Shown: positions 1-9,575 of the stretch, one piece after another
How positions within the stretch are numbered: position 1 is the first letter of the stretch
How the letters are laid out: each line of letters opens with the position of its first letter
NCBI GenBank assembly: GCA_021204375.1
Contig: JAJPZL010000230.1
Coordinates: 1-10,415 of the forward strand
Origin: Bacteroides sp.
GTDB lineage: Bacteria > Bacteroidota > Bacteroidia > Bacteroidales > Bacteroidaceae
Reading direction: 5' to 3'
DNA length: 10,415 nucleotides
Notes under the pieces: model-generated
The model's database searches: none
Told to the model about the DNA's origin: nothing
The model's input: only the letters and a program-made list of their open reading frames with translations
Translations under genes and position numbers: made by a program

Positions 1-2027
1 TCTTTATATTGACTGGGATACTCTTCCATTTTCTGCATGAGGGTATTCATCTGCTCTTTGGTAGTACCGTTCGGCAGGGTGGCTGCTATATTGAGGGATG
101 TTTCGCTTTTTTCGCCCGACGAATAAGAGCCCTCTTTGACATTTTTCGCGAACAGGCGCATCGTTCCCCCCAAAGCGACATTCGAGACCGACTTGATCTT
201 CTCTTTATAAAAAGCCGAACCCAAGGTTTTATTATAAAGATTCTCCCAGAAGCCGTACTCATTCTCCGCTAATATAGTAAAATATCCCCGCTCTGTTTTT
301 TTCTCTATTTTTTTAGGCAGAAGAAAAACCGGTATTCCGAAGGCCAATATAAGTATAATGATAAACCAGGCCCTTCTGCGGAACATAGCTACGATAAGCC
401 ATTCATAGACCCGATTGAAAATCAACAGGACTCTTTTTCTGCTTATTTTCCGCAAAAAACGGAAGCGCTTTCCGACAGTCTTATGAGCTTTTTTCTTTCT
501 GACTCTTTTGTTTTTGGAAATATGAAGTTTTTCTATAAGAGCCGGCACCAGGAACAGGATAATAAAGAGTGACACCACCAGGTTAATAATGATGACATAC
601 GCAAAGTCCAGCAGGTTCAGCCGGATCGTTTCATCCAGGAAGAAGATAATGACCAGGGTCCCCATTGTAGTAGCTGTAGCCGTGAGAATAGCAAGAAAAG
701 CTTTTTTATTCCCTCTTTGAATGATCTGGTCGGACATAATAATGGTATTATCAATGATCAGTGTCAAAGAGATGGTAAGCCCGGCTAAGGAGAATACCTG
801 CAACTCCACCTTCAAAAGATAGTAAAAGATAGCGGCTATAGAGATATTGGCCAGCAAGGAGAAGAGGATCAGAAAAGAGTATTTCAGGTTCCGGTAGATC
901 AATAGGACAAAGCACAAAAGAATAAATACGGTAAGGCCTGAGCGGAAATATATTTTCTCCATTTCCGTTTTAATATATTCACTTGCGTCATAAGAGAGGT
1001 GTATCTCATATCCGGCAGGCAGGATACCTTCTATCTGCTTGATTGCCTGTTGTATCTGTGTACTCAGGTATAACTGATTAGCGGTGGCTTCGGCCGTAAC
1101 CGACAAATAGATAGAGTTCAGGCCATTGATACGGAAATAGCTCGAAGCCTCCTCTTCCTCAAAAGTAGTCCGGACGACCTGGTCTAAAGATACCAGGGTC
1201 CCTTCACTGTTCTTCACCTGGATATCAGCCGGAATGAACGCCTGTTCCTCCTTTTCCGGAACCAGTGCGATACGAACCCACTGTTCCCCGCTATCTTTCT
1301 CCTCTATTTTTCCTATACCCAGGAACTCTTTATCCAGATAAGAGGAGATAGCAGTTTTAATATCATTCACAGAGACATTGTAATACTGTAACTGCTGGTA
1401 GTCGTATTCCAGCTTATGGATCATGGTTCCGGCTCCGTTTACCGCTATATGATCGATGCCCTTTATTTCGGATAGTCTGGTCCTGATATTGCTCTCTACA
1501 TACTCCTGTATCTCTATGGGAGATATCGGAGCGTTTATGGTGTATCGGAGAAGCGGATAGCTGGCCTCCTGGGTGGTACCCGACATACGGATAGAGGGAT
1601 AAGAGACTCCGGGCGGCAAAGAGGGTTAGGTTTGCCGGACAATGGAAGAGATCTCGAACCGGGCTACTTCCGGTTCCACATGTTTGGACAGGGTAACAGT
1701 AACACTGCCCGTACCGTTGGAAGAGTAGGAGCTTACCTGCTCCACCCCTTTTACGCAGCTGAACATAGCCTCTAGTTTAGAGGTAACCTCCATCTCTATC
1801 ACTCTGGCAGATTACCCGTACATGCTGAAAGAGACATTCACTACCGGATGGTTCCTGGAAGGATTGAGCTTAACTGATAACCGGGGAACTACGGTGAGGC
1901 CCAGAAGAAACAAATAGACAAAAATGACTATCACAGAGAAAGAAGATAAACCCTTCCGGGATTTTCCTTCTCTATATTCCTCCTCTTTACAGGTTATTCT
2001 ATGATCATCAGCCATACTGGTATGCAT
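1..2027 (-). pseudogene. Second RND efflux permease, two in-frame TAA stops, 3' end beyond the window
   Basis: This is a second, different RND inner-membrane pump; about 675 codons are visible and the gene runs out of the window. A hydrophilic leader of about 25 residues (start ATG at 2027 or 2015) precedes the first helix GLSSFSVIVIFVYLFLLG. Family marks include RVIEMEVTSKLEAMFS, FEISSIVRQT, GVSYPSIRMSGT, the helix-4 region LTISLTLIIDNTIIMSDQII with one Asp at about residue 423, and FFLDETIRLNLLDFAYVIIINL. These match the RND branch that in Bacteroidota often lies next to another RND gene and is labelled CusA/CzcA-like by similarity; no metal-specific feature is seen. TAA codons at 1812-1814 (codon 72) and 1626-1628 (codon 134) interrupt the frame, while the frame from 1625 to base 3 is fully open and family-like. 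The gene starts about 33 bases after the outer membrane factor stop. As written, only a 71-residue fragment would be made. Confidence 0.88.
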
Positions 2028-2045
2028 GTAAAATTAATATTCCGC

Positions 2046-2062
2046 AGGAAACCGGCTTTCCT
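2046..2062 (-). other. Small hairpin overlapping the outer membrane factor stop codon
   Basis: The bases AGGAAA and TTTCCT flank a five-base spacer (CCGGC on the plus strand) and can form a six-base-pair stem in the transcript. It covers most of the TolC-like gene's stop codon and sits before the second permease. No T run follows on the coding strand, so it is not a good intrinsic terminator. It may be chance. Confidence 0.25.
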
Positions 2063-3544
2063 ATTTTATTCTCTCCAGCCTGTCAAACTGCTGGGTCAGG
2101 AACTCATTTCTGTAAAAGTCGAACAGAGTCAGTTTGCGTAGTTTATAATAGCTGAGCCAATAATCCCTGAGGGTAGATATATAGTTCCGTTGTGCGGTGC
2201 TCTGCCTGTTTAAAGTCAGGGTAAGGGTGTTCAGGTCTGTCTTTCCTATGATAAAACGCTCTTTTGTTACATGATAGGCCATAGTAGCCAGCTGCAAAGC
2301 CTCTTCCGCACTATTGATAAGCCCCTGCTGAACATTGAAGTCGTTGACGGTCATGATCACATCCTGTTCCAGCTGCTCCTCCTTTTGCTGAATAGATATT
2401 TTGGCTACATTCAAATTATTGCGTGCCATATTCGCGCGCCCTTTCCTGACTCCCCAATCAACCAGGGGAATAGTAAACCCCACGCTGACAATATCCTGTT
2501 GCAACGGTTTTCTAAAGGCATCTTTAAAATTATCTGCCGCCTGGTTAAATCCTACGCTGGCCGAGAAGCTGGCATCAAAGTTAGAGCTCTTCCGGGTCCT
2601 GTCCACTTCCCTCTCTGCTTCAAACCTTTCCTGCTGGAAGCCTATAAAATCATGATTGTTCTCCCTGGCATAATAGAGGGCAGCCTCGGGTGATATGGTA
2701 ATATCCTGCGGACGGTCCGGCAGTTCCAGTTCAACTTTTGTCTCTTTGTCTATATTCAAAAAGGAGACAAAACTGAACATCGCTCTTTTCAGGCTTATCT
2801 CCGCATTCCTGAAGGAGTTCTGCGCGTTCACTACATCCAGTTTTAAAGTGAGCAGGTCGGCCTGCGAGATAGAAGCAATTTTTTGCCGCTCCTGGTCGAT
2901 GCGGTAAAGCGTGTCGGAGGAAGCTACATTCTCTTGGGCCATATCGTACTCCATCTGGGCCATCGCCAGAGAGAAAAAGTAAGAGATGACCGACTCGGCG
3001 ATCTCTTGTTTGGAGTAAATATAGGCCTGTCGGGCTTTTTCATACTTAAGAGGTTCAATCTTTTTCTCCCATTTAAAACTGTTGAAGCCAAAGAGAGCCT
3101 GTGAATACCCGATTCTCACAGGTACTGTGTTGAACTGCGAGTAGGTGTTGGCACCAAAGTTACGCATATAACCCAATTCCGTATCTACGAAGAAGGTATC
3201 TCCTGTCAGGTCAAAATTCTGCATGATCGATAAGTTGCCGGCGGTATAGAGAGATCGCTGCTGCCGGTAGACATCTATATTGTTTTCAGAATCATACCGG
3301 CGCGTAATATCCCGGGCATATTGAATGGGTATGGTCCTGAAAGTAAGGGATGGCAGACGTCCCGCCTTGAAGGAGCGATACTCCCAATAGTTGGACAGAT
3401 AGAGGTTTTGGGCACGAAAAGCCTGCAACGAACTATCAGTAGCGATCTCAATACTCCGGTTCAGGTCGAGTTTCACTACCTGCGAAGAGACCGCCAGGGA
3501 AAAGAGGCTGAAAATAAGAGAGAGAGAGAACAAACCTTTTTCAT
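2061..3544 (-). CDS. TolC-like outer membrane efflux protein (OEP family), start codon out of frame by one base
   Basis: This is the outer membrane channel of the tripartite pump. The mature protein has the two-repeat TolC/OEP layout: a first half with LDLNRSIEIATDSSLQAFRAQN and long helices (KQEIAESVISYFFSLAMAQMEYDMAQEN), and a second half with SPEAALYYARENN and QQKEEQLEQDVIMTVNDFN. It ends with LRDYWLSYYKLRKLTLFDF. Length is about 494 residues, normal for the family. A cleavable signal peptide rich in Leu and Ser ends at about AVSSQ. The natural start is the ATG at 3544-3542, 13 bases after the first permease stop and encoding MKK, but its frame is one base off the rest of the gene and stops after 21 codons. 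One extra A in the run at 3537-3541 would give MKKGLFSLSLIF; loss of one repeat unit at 3517-3528 would give MKKVCSLSLIF. Without correction the only in-frame start is a TTG at 3533, which lacks the usual Lys. From 3533 to the stop the frame is open. Confidence 0.9.
3517..3528. repeat. (AG)6 dinucleotide repeat in the signal-peptide region of the outer membrane factor
   Basis: Six perfect AG units (CT on the coding strand) lie inside the signal-peptide codons, about 16 to 27 bases downstream of the ATG at 3544. Changing the repeat by one unit moves the frame by two bases; five units would put that ATG in frame with the rest of the gene. Six units is short for a slippage-prone tract, so a biological switch is possible but not shown. 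Confidence 0.6.
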
Positions 3545-3557
3545 GGATGTATATAAG

Positions 3558-6500
3558 TTATATTTTTACTGGATATCTTTTTTCATCGTTCCTGTAGATG
3601 CACCAGTAGACTAACGGAATAAGGAACAGACTCACCGGAGTACCTATAAGCATCCCCCCGATAGTGGCTATGGCCAGTGGTTTCTCCAGGTTAGAGCCCA
3701 GGTCGTTACTCAGTAACAGGGGAAGCATACAGACAATAGAGGTCATACTGGTCATCAGGATAGCCTTTAAACGCCGCCTACCGGCTTCATGTATCGCCTC
3801 CATCAGCGGCATCCCCTCTTTCCGCAACTGGTTCATTACATCCAGTTTGAGTATGGAGTCGTTGATAATGATACCACACGTCACTACAATCCCTATGGCA
3901 GACATTAAATTCAGGGAATGGCCGGTTATAAGGAGCAGACCTAAAGCGGCAGCAATATCTATCGGGATCTCAAGCAGTACAATAAGCGGCTGCTTAAAAT
4001 TCTCGAACTGAGAGGCTAATATAAAATATATAAGCATGATAGAGACAAGCAGAATAAGCATCATCTCCCGGATCATCTTTTTATTAGAGAAATAGCCTCC
4101 GGTAAAGTTGACTTCCCACGCTTTGTCTTGGCTGACCTCTGCCGTTACTTTTTTTACAATTTGTTCAACCCGGTCGGTCTTGTAATAGTAAAAAGGGATA
4201 TACTCGCCTGTCTTTCCGGCCACGATGGTTTTCAGGTCTTCGACCGGGGTTGCCTTTACAAAGGTAGAAAGGGCAACTCTGTTCTTTCGACCGTCAGGAC
4301 CCACCGAAAGATCGATCAGGGTCTGGGTCAGGATCTCCCCGACTGTTTTTTCGTCGCCTCCCAGTAAAATAGGAAGATATTGTTGCTGGGAACGCAACGT
4401 AGCAAACTGATTCTCTTTAAAAGCGGTTCTGAGCGTGCGGTATACCAACTCGTAAGGAACTTTATACATCAAGAGTTTGTCCCTGTCTATATGTAAATTG
4501 ATCTGCTGCCGGAAAGAGGTACCCACCGCCCCTTCTCCGGTAATGTTCTGTAAGTTATCCCCGATCGTAAGTACAGTCCGGGTATCTATTTTCCGGCTCT
4601 TATCGGTCAGGTAGTACTCTACCACCAGGTCGGCTTCACCGGTAGTAAATATCTTCTCAAAGATATTGCCCACCGGCGAGAAGGTAAGCAAGGCAGCAGG
4701 GTAATCCCGTTCAAAATAGTTTTGTAACTTCTTTTTTAACAGCTCAATTTCCCGGGAAGTTTTCGCCTTTATATATACTTCGGCTTCGGTAGAGGAGAGG
4801 TCACGGTCTCTGTTGAGCAAGAATTGTTGCTGCCCCACCAGGGCGGAGTTCTCCTGCGTATAAGATTCCAGTTCTTGGGAGAGAAGGAGACACCGCTCAT
4901 AGTTCTCCTGCATATGTATATTCTCGTTCCATTCGATGTGAAGCATCACCTCATTCTGATTAATATCGGGCATTTTCTCTTTTTTTATCAACAGGAACAG
5001 CCCCAGGTAAGCGGGCAGGAAAAGGAACATGCAAAGGAGGGTGAGTGCCTTATGGGAAAAGACCCAGTTAATACCTACGTGATAAGCTTTCTCTGCCGGA
5101 GAGATCTTCTCCGGCGGATGGAGAGTACCCTGTTTGCCGGCAGTATCCTTATCTAACCAGGGTATTCGGACCGAATAGATAGCCCGGTAGAGGATAGGTA
5201 GAAGGGTAATACTTGTCAGGTAAGAGATCAGGAGCCCTGCAGTGACCGAGAAGGCCTGGTCGAAAAAGATAGCCCCCGCTATTCCACTCATAAATATAAG
5301 GGGAAGAAAAACACAGATATTGGTCAGGGCGGAGCTTAACATAGGCGCGCTGACCTCATTAGTACCCAATACACAAGAATCCATCAGGGTAGATCCCCGT
5401 TGACGAAGCTGGCCGATATTATCCGTTACAATAATAGAGTTATCGATCATATTTCCCGATGCCAGAATAAGCCCGGTCAGTGAAACTACATTGAGCGAAA
5501 CATGGAACAGATAAAAGATGAGTAGACTGATAACCAGGGAGATAAACAAACTGATCCCCATGATAAGGGACGATTTCCCATCTTTGAGAAAATAACGGAA
5601 ATAAAAAAGACAAATAAAAATGCCAGTAAAAGGTTTTGTTGCAGATTATTTATGGTATAATCCAGCAACTCCGTCTGGCTTTGGGTAATATGGAAATCTA
5701 TCTCCGGAAAATCTTTGCGGAATTGTTCCACTACCTCATTGATCCCCTTTTGCAGGCTACTCATATTCTCTTCCGATTGTTTAATGACCGAAAGCATAAT
5801 AGCCCGTTTTCCGTTATAGAGAGCCATTCCCTGCTCTTTTTCAGGGGCAAACTCCACCGTAGCAAAATCTTTTAGCTGGTAAATACGGCCGTTCTTACGA
5901 ATATAGATCTCCCGGATATCCTCCAAGGTTCTTAAGATAGAGGAGAAACGGATAATATATTCATAATATCCGTCACGCACCATCATACTACCCGGATCAA
6001 TATTGTTTATGTTGAGTGCCTCTTCGAGATCAGACAAGCTAACCCCGCTGATATCAAACATCTTATTATCGGGCGAGATAATGATCCTCCGCTTCATAAG
6101 CCCCGATATATCGATCATAGCCACCTGGGGAAGCTGCTCCAAACGCCGCCGGATCACATTCTCAGCGAACTCACTGAGCTCCAGGAACTTCCCTACATCG
6201 GTATGCTCAAAGCTGCTATCCGCATGCAGAGTCAACTCCAGGTTGAGCACGGGAATATCGGTTGCGCTGGCTTTGATCACCCGTGGACGGTCCATCCCGC
6301 GGGGCAGGTTATTCATGGCAGCATCTATCTTTTCGTTCACTTCGATAAATGCCAGGTCTATATTGGCTCCGTATTCAAAACTCAAATGGATGGTAGCACT
6401 TCCGTCGCGGGTCTCACTTTGTATATCGCGCAGTTTCCCCACCTGCATCAATTGTTGCCTTACCCGTGAGACAGCTGTATTTTCCAGTTCCCGTGTAGAG

Positions 6501-6655
6501 GTGTTCTGTCTCGAGATCTGTACGGTTACCTGGGGTATCGCGATATTGGGCAATAAGGATACGGGGATATTCATATAGGTAATGATACCTAAAAGAAAGA
6601 GTGCCGTAAAAGTCAATACGACAGATATAGGGCGGTGAATGAGGTAACGGATCAT
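3558..6655 (-). pseudogene. RND efflux permease (inner-membrane pump), single frameshift after about residue 354
   Basis: This is a resistance-nodulation-division transporter, a proton-driven pump that would dock with the adaptor upstream and the TolC-like channel downstream. The N-terminus MIRYLIHRPISVVLTFTALF is the usual first membrane helix, followed by the porter loops (IPVSLLPNIAIPQVTVQ, ELENTAVSRVRQQL). The reconstructed length is about 1032 residues, as expected. Helix 4 carries ASGNMIDNSIIVTDNI with a single Asp at about residue 405, where AcrB-like pumps have two adjacent Asp; the helix-10 region has GIIINDSILK near residue 930. This combination is typical of the Bacteroidota HAE1-like branch rather than AcrB itself. 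The frame breaks in a four-base T run on the coding strand (plus-strand A, 5589-5592): FFISVIF is followed by KDGKSSLIMGIS in another frame, and one added T repairs it. As written, only a 389-residue N-terminal piece (stop at 5486) and a C-terminal piece (from about 5561) are encoded. The exported substrate is unknown. Confidence 0.92.
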
Positions 6656-6666
6656 ATACTACGTAT

Positions 6667-7732
6667 TTACGGTTTAAGCAACACAGGCGACTCGTGCGAG
6701 AGATTGAAGTTACCCTCATAGATGATACTGTCTCCGGGATTGAGCCCTTCCGTTACCACATAACTATCCGAATTCTCCTGCTCGGTTTGCACATAGACCC
6801 ACATCGCTTTACCATTCTCCATGGTAAAGACCACTTTCCTGTTCGAACGCAGTACCAGGGCCGACTTAGGTATCACCAGCCGTTTGCCCAGCAAGCGTTG
6901 CACCCGTACGCTTACATTCATGCCTTCCAGGAACCTGTTAGCAGTATTGGGGATCACGGCCTTTATCTGAACCATGCCATGCTGATCGATCAACGGATTG
7001 ATCTCCGTGATCCTTCCCTCTACTGTGTACGACTCCTGGGCAAAGGGTGTGACCAGCACTTTATCATTCATCTGAACCAGGGGCAGCTCATTCTCCAGGA
7101 TATTGAACACCACTTCCGGGTTGCGGTTATCTATCACCAGGCAAAAAAGGTTCATTGCCCGGCTGGTTATACTCTTTTACCGTAAGATTGGCAATTACAC
7201 CGCTGAAAGGAGCATAGAGTACAGAGGCATCCAGGTTGTATTGAGCAATCTTGTAGTTGTGACAGCTCTGCTCGTAATTGCTTCTGATCTTTACTATTTT
7301 CATCACTTCGGCGAGAATAGCGGCAGAGTCACTCAGGGAGTATCCCTGCCCGATGAGTACATCCTGCAGATCCAGCTTTGCCAGTTCCAGTTGCTAGGTG
7401 GCCTGGTCCAGGCTGCTTTTGAGTTTAAAGTCGTCCAGTTCTGCCAGCTTCTGCCCTTTGGTTACAGACTGCCCGTTCTTTACATATATCTTTGTAATGG
7501 GTTCATGCGACTGGAAAGAGAGGGCCGCCATGTGCATAGAAGCGATAGTACCGTTGGATAGTAATTCATAATTAAAATCTTCATACTCCAACACCCGGGC
7601 GCGCACCTCCACTATTTTATCATCCACCTTTTCCATGCCCTCACTCTGCGGATCGGCTTCATTCTCTTTTGGGGTGGAACAGGAGTAAAACAGAGAGATC
7701 AGAATGATACTCAGTAAAGTTTTCTTTGACAT
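6667..7732 (-). pseudogene. RND efflux periplasmic adaptor (membrane fusion lipoprotein), one in-frame stop and one frameshift
   Basis: This is a membrane fusion protein of the HlyD/AcrA type that links an inner-membrane RND permease to the outer membrane channel. The N-terminus MSKKTLLSIILISLFYSC is a lipoprotein signal with the lipidated Cys at residue 18. The barrel-sandwich half EPITKIYVKNGQSVTKGQKLAELD is followed by a coiled-coil hairpin (LDQAT..QLELAKLDLQDVLIGQGY) and then YAPFSGVIANLTVKEYNQPGNEPF. The beta-barrel and membrane-proximal parts (NILENELPLVQ, VIPKSALVLR, GLNPGDSIIYEGNFNL) run to the stop. The reconstructed length is about 354 residues, normal for the family. A TAG at 7394-7396 replaces residue 113, and a six-base T run on the coding strand (plus-strand A, 7143-7148) is one base too long for PFCLVIDN. 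The start lies 2 bases after the ligase stop, so translation is probably coupled, and the stop is 11 bases from the first permease start. Family is clear; a full-length product cannot be made from the sequence as given. Confidence 0.9.
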
Positions 7733-7734
7733 AG

Positions 7735-9572
7735 TTATTTGTTTTTATATTTTTCACACATAGATCTTACTTCACTTCTCATTTCATGGACTGCTTCCGA
7801 GGGAACTTTGGGTTCTTTGGAGTGAAGGATCTCAGCTATCTCGCAAACTTTGGCTGTATCTCCCGTCTCATCGTATAACCGTGCAAGCAGGTAGTAAGGA
7901 TAAAGACGGTTAGGAACGATCAGCAAAGCTTTCAGGAAACTTTGTTCGGCTCCTTCGTACTCCTTCAGCGCCTGCCGGTTCTTACCCATTACATTATAGA
8001 GCATCGGGTCGCAGCTTATTTTAACGGCGCTCTCCAATACCTCATTGCTGCGGGAGTATTCCTCAAGTTTGGATAAGGCCTGTGCATACTCGAATAAAAA
8101 AGAGATTTCATGCTCCAAGTAAGGATATAAACCTTTATACTCTCTGGCTGCTTCTTTGTGTAAACCTGCGCTATATAGAACCTTGACTTTGCTCCACTTT
8201 TTATAGGCTTCATACATAGGAACCCGGTTATAAAGGGTTACCAGTGTAATAACTAACAGGATAGAGAGCACTATCCCGCCTGTAAAGAGATCCCGGCCGG
8301 TGCACTGAGGAGTACCGGCCGATATACAAACCGCTGCCAGAAATACCCCGGCAATAAGGAACGGCAGGATACTGAAGGGGTAAGACATCGCCGCAAAGAC
8401 CAGGAGGGAGACCAGTGCTCCGGTAGCCGCATATCTCTTGTGTCGAATACCCCTGTAAAGAACCGATCCGGTAAAAAACAGAAAGAGCAGGAAAGGAAGG
8501 ATACCAAATTCAATACAGAACTGAATATACTCGTTGAAAGCATACTCCGGGTTCCCCGCTACAAACTGCTGTTGCGCGGAGCCCTGGTGCAGGCGAAAGC
8601 ATTCAGCTTGTTTATCGCTATATACTCCCGGGAAGTACTCTATACCCACTCCCAGCGGATACTCTTTGATAACCCCGGCCGATATTTTCCAGATGAGAGC
8701 CCGGCCGTCTGCCGAATCTTTTTTCAGGTAATAGACTCCTGCTACTGTAGCTACTCCCAGAACCAATGCCGGAAGAGTCCGGGTCAAAAGCCTTTTTTTA
8801 GAGTATATAAACAAGTTTTGTTTATACCGGGAAAACTCTGTCCGCCCCCATAGATAGCACACTCCCACTACGGCACATCCTGCAAGCGCAGCAAACCAGG
8901 ACGCCCTGCTCAGGGTAGAAGGTAGTATTAAGAGTGCACCGGTACAGGAGAGCGCCGAGAGCCCCCACCGGATATAATAGGAAAGGAAGCGGCACCGGAA
9001 CGGTCCTTTCAGGATCCGGTAGTCACTAAGCAGATAATAAAAGGCGGGCGGTAGTGTCAGGGCCACATAGCCGGTGTAAGGTCCCGGGTTAAAAAAGAAA
9101 CCGGTTGTTTTAAAAAGCGTATGTTGTGAAGCAGTAAAACCATAGATCTGAGAGAGTCCCCAGATGCTTTCGACCAGTCCCGTTCCGATGAAAAAAACGA
9201 GAAGAACAACCATGTTCCATTTGTATTGCACCAGGAATATCCTGAAATAGAAATAGAGGATTAAAACCAGTAGTAAAAGAACCACTTTATGAGTGACAGC
9301 GCCGTGGTGATAATGCGGGATAACCACTCCGCTTATACAGAATAAGGTAATAAACAGATCGAGCAGGGAGAGTGATATTTTTTCCGATTGATAACCCATG
9401 ATAATAGAGCGGTAACAGAGACCGCCACCATGGAGAGATAAAACCAGAAATATTTCTCGGAAACCACTCCGTTTGCCAGTTCCCTGTTAATCACAAAAAC
9501 GGTAGAGAGTACCATTATAAACGGTACGATCAACAGGATATTTATTAAGTGGTTCCATAGTAGTTTCATCAT
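7735..9572 (-). CDS. O-antigen ligase/polymerase-like membrane protein with C-terminal TPR domain, frameshifted near the N-terminus
   Basis: The reconstructed protein is about 612 residues: roughly eleven hydrophobic segments to about residue 450, then a soluble region of TPR-like repeats (about 460-590). The Wzy_C/O-antigen-ligase character shows in NPGPYTGYVA, LPSTLSRASWFAALAG (about residue 220), GVGIEYFPGVYSDKQ (about 308) and NPEYAFNEYIQF (about 341). The TPR part includes MGKNRQALKEYEGAEQ. Relatives transfer lipid-linked glycans to an acceptor in the periplasm (lipid A core, or protein in PglL-type enzymes); the substrate here cannot be read from sequence. The start at 9572 (MMKLLWNHL) is preferred over the ATG at 9399 because it lies 3 bases after the signal peptidase stop and supplies the first two membrane segments. 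The frame breaks in a six-base A run (plus-strand T, 9378-9383); a seventh A joins VINRKK to ISLSLLDLF. As written, 79 residues are made from 9572, or 554 from 9399. Confidence 0.85.
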
Positions 9573-9575
9573 TGC

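Noticed and set aside
2046..2062. Intrinsic terminator between the TolC-like gene and the second permease
   Set aside because: The stem is only six base pairs and no T run follows it on the coding strand.
1626..7396. Stop-codon reassignment or programmed readthrough to explain the in-frame TAA and TAG codons
   Set aside because: Other genes in the window end normally at TAA and TAG, the internal stops are few and of both kinds, and they occur alongside frameshifts, so ordinary lesions or errors explain them better.
6003..7561. Long plus-strand reading frames of 150-190 codons opposite the RND and adaptor genes, and a similar one at 9666-10127
   Set aside because: They lie antisense to clearly recognisable genes, have no recognisable domains and are explained by codon composition of the minus-strand genes.
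3517..9383. Programmed ribosomal frameshifting at the short A or T runs
   Set aside because: The sites need changes in different directions, lack a common slippery motif or conserved downstream structure, and occur in unrelated genes of the same operon.
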